This document shows, one piece after another, positions 5,450 to 8,429 of a stretch of 8,429 nt of DNA; positions within the stretch are counted from its first letter, which is position 1; each line of letters starts with the position of its first letter. The notes below the pieces were generated by a model. That model ran no database searches. It saw only the letters and a list, made by a program, of their open reading frames with translations, and was not told where the DNA came from. The stretch is from CAYNBT01 sp964396025 (GTDB lineage: Bacteria > Patescibacteriota > WWE3 > UBA101185 > UBA10185). The stretch spans positions 1 to 8,429 of the forward strand of contig CAYNBT010000027.1 in assembly GCA_964396025.1 (NCBI GenBank). Direction: 5' to 3'. The position numbers and the translations under genes are program-made.

Positions 5450-5851
5450 ATGAGCGCTTGGACACCTTGGTACAAACAATCCAAAGAGAGTTTTGACTTG
5501 ACTCCGCAACAGAAACTCTATTTTGCGATTTTAGCTTTGGGCCTGACTTATCTGATTTGCTCTTGGGTGTACACACAATTATTTGCCGAGGCAGTTAGTT
5601 ACTGTGGTACCTTATCTAACCCTCCAAGCATACTTACTTCTGGCAGAACACCCTCAGTAGTGGATATTGAATTGGAAGAGTATTCGCAATACACTTTCAG
5701 GGCACTCTTAGATAACACCACGAAAGAGTACCTTACGTATCAGCGCGGCGATGTAGTTTCAATTGTGGTAGAGCAGTTGCCTGGGGATAAAAGAGGTACT
5801 GTGGATATTTTAAGCGTTTCGCGGGTAGAGTCATGTGATTTACCGCGGTAA
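5450..5851 (+). CDS. Family B membrane protein B3, 133 aa
   Basis: Third family B paralogue, unknown function. The N-terminal tail is longer and less basic than in B1 and B2 (about 20 residues, two Trp near the start). It is followed by one membrane span at about residues 23-45 and an outward domain from Y51-C52-G-T to C129. Family blocks: V-V-D-I-E-L-E-E-Y-S-x-Y-T-F (70-83), Q-R-G-D (98-101) and VEQLPG (107-112). It is closer to B1 (S/TYC.T and L.EY) than to B2 by eye. ATG 5450 follows AAAGGA at six bases. It ends at a long hairpin terminator. As last gene of the B2 unit it is probably co-transcribed with whatever lies in the gap. Confidence 0.82.
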   Translation: MSAWTPWYKQSKESFDLTPQQKLYFAILALGLTYLICSWVYTQLFAEAVSYCGTLSNPPSILTSGRTPSVVDIELEEYSQYTFRALLDNTTKEYLTYQRGDVVSIVVEQLPGDKRGTVDILSVSRVESCDLPR

Positions 5852-5900
5852 TAAAAAAAGAGCGTTTGTACAAAAAATCTGTACAGACGCTCTTATCATT
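5851..5900. terminator. Bidirectional terminator, 15-bp stem
   Basis: The arms 5858-5872 and 5880-5894 pair over 15 positions with a single T-G wobble, around a seven-base loop. On the minus strand the stem is followed by a run of T (complement of the A tract at 5853-5859), ideal for the gene ending at 5915. On the plus strand the tail ATCATTTTA is weaker but can serve B3. Confidence 0.9.
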
Positions 5901-5914
5901 TTACCCTGCAATAT

Positions 5915-6643
5915 TTACAGAATCTCCTCAGCCTTTGTGCCAAGAAGACGATCTATAGTGGTAATGAAGTCGCGCGAGACATTGTTCCAGTTGTGACCTC
6001 GTTGGGCAACAAACCTGACATAGCCCTCCGGAACATTCTCCACAACCTCTTGGAAATTTAGCCCTACCTCTACAAGTTCCATTAACTCTGCGCGCACTTT
6101 TTCAACACTGTCATGCATGGGAACATCAATCATTAGCATCGTCCGCCGGTGATAAACGACGAGCTTAGCTAGTTGTGTCCCTGAGCTTGCCGATTTCCAC
6201 TCAAAAACTTGAATATACCTAGCACGTGCAAGGATTTGAAGCGATGCACTTGCGAGCAACTCCGGGTCAATATAGCGGATTTCGTCCGGTCGTTCTTCAA
6301 GAATGTCAACTTGCGTTCGTGTTGCTACAAGTATGTCATTTACAAAGAACTCGGCTTCCATGAAACATGGTTCTGCATCTAGCCCAAAGATGTAGTAGGC
6401 ATAGTGCATTAGTACACTAACTTTTTTTCTGAAGGAAGTTGCTCGGTAAAATTCAAAATCGAATCTTACGTAATAATCCATTTCTGAGTTTCCTACGCCG
6501 TTATCAAAACTTTGGGTAAACCAGCTCACCAATTCAATCGGTGTGTGATCAAACAAATCTTTACACATCAATATGGCATGTGCAAAAGCTTTCATAGCAG
6601 TGTAGGGGGTATCGAGGCGTTTCTTTAGCTGAGGAGCTTCCAT
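5915..6643 (-). CDS. Orphan protein, about 242 aa
   Basis: Function not recognised. Soluble, with no signal peptide or membrane span. It contains a helical N-terminal region (YTAMKAFAHAILMCKDLFD), an aromatic middle (DYYVRFDFEFYRATSFRKK, then LMHYAYYIFGL), and alternating strand-like segments toward the end (RYIQVFEWKSASSG, LVVYHRRTMLMIDVP, GYVRFVAQRGHNW). The start is uncertain. ATG 6643 has a good GGAAGG site eight bases upstream and lies ~79 bases after the predicted transcription start, so I prefer it. The frame stays open to ATG 6730, but that codon overlaps the -10 box of a perfect consensus promoter and would lie outside its transcript. Using it would add 29 residues. Stop TAA, followed by a strong hairpin. 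The tRNA and its repeats lie upstream. Confidence 0.72.
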   Translation of the reverse strand: MEAPQLKKRLDTPYTAMKAFAHAILMCKDLFDHTPIELVSWFTQSFDNGVGNSEMDYYVRFDFEFYRATSFRKKVSVLMHYAYYIFGLDAEPCFMEAEFFVNDILVATRTQVDILEERPDEIRYIDPELLASASLQILARARYIQVFEWKSASSGTQLAKLVVYHRRTMLMIDVPMHDSVEKVRAELMELVEVGLNFQEVVENVPEGYVRFVAQRGHNWNNVSRDFITTIDRLLGTKAEEIL

Positions 6644-6728
6644 TTCTTCATCCTTCCTTGTATCAAGAATTCGAGCGTAACGCTCTTGGATAATGTATGC
6701 CAAGTTTTTTGGCAGTTTAGTTGCGGTC

Positions 6729-6757
6729 ATTATACGCAAAGTACAGCAGCGTGTCAA
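6729..6757 (-). promoter_or_regulatory. Perfect consensus sigma70 promoter
   Basis: On the minus strand TTGACA (6757-6752), exactly 17 bases, TATAAT (6734-6729): all twelve consensus bases match. Transcription should begin near 6722. The last two bases of the -10 box are the first two of an in-frame ATG at 6730. Confidence 0.85.
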
Positions 6758-6813
6758 ACTATAGGGTGATATGTTGTGTTAGTGATAGTGATAGTAATGT
6801 TCATTAAGTGACT

Positions 6814-6884
6814 TGGTGGCAAGTCGTCACTTCGTTCCTATTGCACCCCATCTGTCTAAGCTCGCCTGCGCTCGCTAAGTCATC
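6814..6884 (-). repeat. tRNA-linked structured repeat, unit A
   Basis: 71-nt unit, written on the plus strand from TGGTGGCAAG to CTAAGTCATC. It is preceded by a partial unit (6800-6813, TTCATTAAGTGACT). Conserved marks are the TGGTGGC opening and CTATTGCACCCCA. Two hairpins form: 6826-6838, enclosed by a GGTG(G)CAA/TTGCACC stem, and 6856-6879. On the minus strand, the strand of the tRNA, the mismatches in both hairpins include tandem G-A/A-G pairs, which RNA tolerates. The unit therefore probably acts on that strand, where it ends in GCCACCA. Confidence 0.75.
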
Positions 6885-6960
6885 TGGTGGCTATTCGCTT
6901 CGTGAGTACACTTGCTATTGCACCCCAGCTCACTAAATTCACTGCGTTCATTAAGTGATC
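6885..6960 (-). repeat. tRNA-linked structured repeat, unit B
   Basis: 76-nt unit directly between unit A and the encoded CCA of the tRNA. It shares TGGTGGC at the start and CTATTGCACCCCA in the middle with units A and C. Its second hairpin (6931-6957) matches that of unit A (6856-6879) pair for pair, with three compensatory changes and the same three mismatch positions. Its first hairpin (6894-6906) is paired differently but still paired. Confidence 0.75.
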
Positions 6961-7049
6961 TGGTGGGCAAGGAGGGACTCGAACCCTCACGAGATTATCC
7001 ATCCCAGCGGATTTTAAGTCCGCCGCGTATACCATTCCGCCACTTGCCC
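6961..7049 (-). tRNA. tRNA-Leu (anticodon UAA), CCA encoded
   Basis: Full class II cloverleaf on the minus strand. The acceptor stem is GGGCAAG/CTTGCCC (7049-7043 with 6971-6965). The anticodon stem GCGGA/TCCGC carries the loop CTTAAAA, giving anticodon TAA at 7016-7014, which reads leucine UUA. A long variable arm, GGGAT/ATCTC, is typical of tRNA-Leu. The T arm is GAGGG-TTCGAGT-CCCTC. The discriminator A (6964) is followed by a genomically encoded CCA (6963-6961). No T-run follows the 3' end, so the primary transcript should continue into the adjoining repeats. Confidence 0.97.
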
Positions 7050-7083
7050 GTGGATTAGAATACTTCTGAGTCTAACAGGCAAC

Positions 7084-7112
7084 AGTATATCAGGTCGTTC
7101 GTTGTTTTTTAA
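7084..7112 (-). promoter_or_regulatory. Promoter of tRNA-Leu
   Basis: On the minus strand TGa-TATACT (extended -10, box 7089-7084), with a weak TTAAAA (7112-7107) 17 bases upstream. The predicted start near 7077 leaves a ~28-base leader before the tRNA. Confidence 0.6.
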
Positions 7113-7180
7113 GTAGCAATGCAGTTCCCTACTTGGTTTCATATTGCGGATTGATCTATGTGCATTTGAGGGATTTGGAT

Positions 7181-7218
7181 AAAAAAATACCCCGTGTAAA
7201 AAATTTCACACGAGGTAT
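7181..7218 (-). terminator. Terminator of the 135-aa gene
   Basis: ATACC-C-CGTGT (7187-7197) pairs with ACACG-A-GGTAT (7208-7218), with one C-A mismatch. On the minus strand it is followed by seven T. Confidence 0.82.
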
Positions 7219-7231
7219 TGGTATGAGTGGA

Positions 7232-7639
7232 CTACTTGGTTTGCTGTACCGTAAACCCAGCTTCGGTCAGAACACTGATATCCTCAGATGTAATAGGCCG
7301 AGATCCGATAGGTCCATGTTCCCGAGCATACGCCACCAGCCTATCAAAACCTTCCAATTGTGCCAGTAAGCCCGGGTATACTTCTTCGGCAAGTCCCAAG
7401 ATTTCTAGGCCGCCATCAGTGCTTTTCACAGCGTACCAGTTCTTGCCGCCGTCAAATGACCGCAAGTCCGTATGTCCTAGTTCCCATGGCCCGCCGCCTT
7501 GTCTTCGTAAATATGTGCGTTTGTAATAATCTAACTGACGTCGTAACTCTTTGTTATTGCCACGGAGGTTAAATATGACTATACCTGCGCAAGCACCCAA
7601 AAGGAACGTAACAATGAAAAGATTCCACATAGGCGTCAT
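7232..7639 (-). CDS. Membrane-anchored orphan protein, 135 aa
   Basis: Not recognised. One hydrophobic span near the N-terminus (residues ~5-25, NLFIVTFLLGACAGIVIF), then a charged, probably helical linker (NNKELRRQLDYYKRTYLRR, 28-46). This is followed by a soluble domain with SFDGGKNWYAVKSTDGG (61-77), LEGFDRLVAYAREHG (95-109) and a last segment ITSEDISVLTEAGF (116-129). The N-terminus is not basic while the flank after the span is, so the soluble domain probably faces the cytoplasm. It is not related by eye to family B. ATG 7639 is chosen for AGGAG seven bases upstream; the longer frame start at 7678 lies in the promoter. It has its own promoter and terminator and lies behind the broken ClpP-like gene. 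Confidence 0.75.
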   Translation of the reverse strand: MTPMWNLFIVTFLLGACAGIVIFNLRGNNKELRRQLDYYKRTYLRRQGGGPWELGHTDLRSFDGGKNWYAVKSTDGGLEILGLAEEVYPGLLAQLEGFDRLVAYAREHGPIGSRPITSEDISVLTEAGFTVQQTK

Positions 7640-7676
7640 GACATTTCTCCTTACTAACACAGTTGATTCTGCAATC

Positions 7677-7706
7677 ATTGTACCCTATAGGACAGTTAGA
7701 AGTCAA
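7677..7706 (-). promoter_or_regulatory. Promoter of the 135-aa gene
   Basis: On the minus strand TTGACT (7706-7701), 18 bases, TACAAT (7682-7677), each five of six to consensus. It overlaps the restored stop of the ClpP-like gene, so the 135-aa gene need not depend on read-through. Confidence 0.6.
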
Positions 7707-8286
7707 ACTACAGGTCTGCTGTCTAGTTGTGCATCCAGCTTGTTTGTGGGCACAGGTGAATCTGTGACGATTTCATTAATAAATCTTACTTTTAATGCTT
7801 CCTCTGCTGAGAAGTTCCTTTCATAAAGGGCGTATTGAGTGAGGTTGCAACAGGAACTCCCGTGCGGGCACTAATTTCTTGAAGCGTTGTCATCCTGCTG
7901 TTTCGGGCACGCTCTAAAATCCATTCATGCCCAGCCATTATTGCGGCTGTTTCCCCATTATCAAAACGATATTGCCCCCAATGAAACATAACTTCCGCAT
8001 TAGAAAGAGCCTTTCGATATTTGCAAATCTGCAAAAGTCTAAATCCATTGGATCTGGCTCTTGCCATTACAATACCTGTAAACTCTATACCGCTTTGAAT
8101 CATTGCTGCTCGCATCGCTGTAAAGCAATCGTTGTTCCCTCCGTTACTGTTGATGAGAAGGGTTGCCTTTTTATGTCCGCATTTTTGAGCGAGCCAGATG
8201 CATTCCTCGACTACTTCCTTAAGCTCTGCGCAAAACTCCCCATAAACCGGAACATGCCCGGTTTTGGTGTTCCAAGGCCATATCAC
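7703..8286 (-). pseudogene. ClpP-like serine peptidase, frameshifted
   Basis: ClpP forms the proteolytic chamber of Clp proteases. The first frame (GTG 8286 to TAA 7792) encodes LLINSNGG (residues 43-50, ClpP INSPGG), ARARSNGFRLL with the nucleophile-position Ser (ClpP QAASMGAFLL), LSNAEVMFHWGQ with the active-site His (ClpP LPNSRVMIHQP), and ISARTG. It then runs into unrelated codons and stops. A different frame continues the homology with ERNFSAEEALKVRFINEIV (ClpP [20 protein letters not shown]), ending at TGA 7703. The two frames joined give about 193 residues, normal for ClpP. The shift lies between ~7875 and ~7800 and needs one extra base or a -1 slip. A third active-site residue (ClpP Asp171) is not evident in either frame. 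GTG 8286 has GGAGA seven bases upstream. It may be a pseudogene, an assembly error or programmed frameshifting. Confidence 0.82.
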
Positions 8287-8374
8287 GAAACATTCTCCAG
8301 TCCTTAATCATCGTGAGTCTCCTGTGGCTGTCGGTAAATATATGTATAAGTAGTTTAGTGGTTGTGCTGTGATT

Positions 8375-8429
8375 TGGTGGCAATTCGTCGCTATGCTCCT
8401 ATTGCACCCCAACTCACTAAATTCACTTC
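8375..8429 (-). repeat. tRNA-linked structured repeat, unit C (partial)
   Basis: A third copy, cut by the window end, in the same orientation as units A and B: TGGTGGCAATTCG, then CTATTGCACCCCA, then CTCACTAAATTCACT. Its first hairpin GTCGC-TAT-GCTCC (8387-8399) pairs like GTCAC-TTC-GTTCC of unit A, with one compensatory change. An outer stem GGTG(G)CAAT/ATTGCACC encloses it. It lies about 90 bases upstream of the ClpP-like start. Confidence 0.72.

Noticed and set aside
5272..5496. Open frame running straight through the N gap
   Set aside because: The frame is continuous only because N codons are read as X. Its right-hand part overlaps the B3 start in another frame and has no support.
6779..6798. 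Short tandem AGTGAT repeat next to the array
   Set aside because: Only about two and a half copies; too short to be more than a chance microsatellite, so not listed as a feature.
6800..6960. CRISPR array
   Set aside because: The units are contiguous without unique spacers, differ in length and sequence, and vary in a way that preserves hairpins. No cas gene is present.
6961..7049. Integrative element attachment site at the tRNA 3' end
   Set aside because: The repeats resemble the last ~10 bases of the tRNA, but there is no integrase and no exact duplicate of a longer tRNA segment in the window.
7227..7826. Plus-strand open frames over the 135-aa gene and the ClpP-like gene end (7227-7526, 7360-7572, 7551-7826)
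   Set aside because: They lie opposite genes with clear promoters, Shine-Dalgarno sites, a terminator or ClpP homology, and themselves have none of these.
7927..8307. 126-aa plus-strand open frame
   Set aside because: Antisense to the ClpP-like coding region; no start signal and no recognisable domain.

Overview
The window reads as a chromosomal scaffold from a bacterium with a compact, moderately AT-rich genome. A run of exactly 100 N at 5309-5408 marks a scaffold join. My best guess is a member of the Candidate Phyla Radiation (Patescibacteria). The grounds are a winged-helix/Nudix protein of a type I associate with that group, many short orphan proteins, and start codons placed right at -10 boxes. 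This is inference; no rRNA or marker gene is present to settle it.

Layout. 53-1006 (+) is D-alanine--D-alanine ligase (ddl), apparently leaderless. 1054-1374 (-) is a 106-residue orphan, divergent from a wHTH-Nudix protein with a decayed Nudix box (1452-2162, +). From 2185 to 5851 lies the most unusual part. Two paralogous ~100-residue soluble proteins (family A: 2244-2546 and 2695-3009) and three paralogous single-span membrane proteins with an outward domain bounded by two cysteines (family B: 3019-3375, 4900-5262, 5450-5851) are spread over three transcription units. All three units share one promoter-leader design. A further gene is probably hidden in the N gap between two family B genes. 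Two minus-strand genes interrupt this set: an Ldh2-family oxidoreductase lacking both family-conserved histidines (3433-4422) and a 79-residue orphan (4535-4774).

From 5858 to the end all genes are on the minus strand: an orphan of about 242 residues behind a perfect consensus promoter, tRNA-Leu(UAA) with encoded CCA, a 135-residue membrane-anchored orphan, and a ClpP-like serine peptidase broken by a frameshift. The tRNA abuts a tandem array of ~71-76 nt repeats, and another copy lies at the window edge. The repeats fold into hairpins supported by compensatory base changes.

Working together: families A and B are linked by shared promoters and by one operon (2695-3375), so they look like parts of one undescribed cell-envelope system. 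Its function cannot be read from sequence. Most genes have their own promoter and hairpin terminator, so the region is a row of short, independent transcription units.
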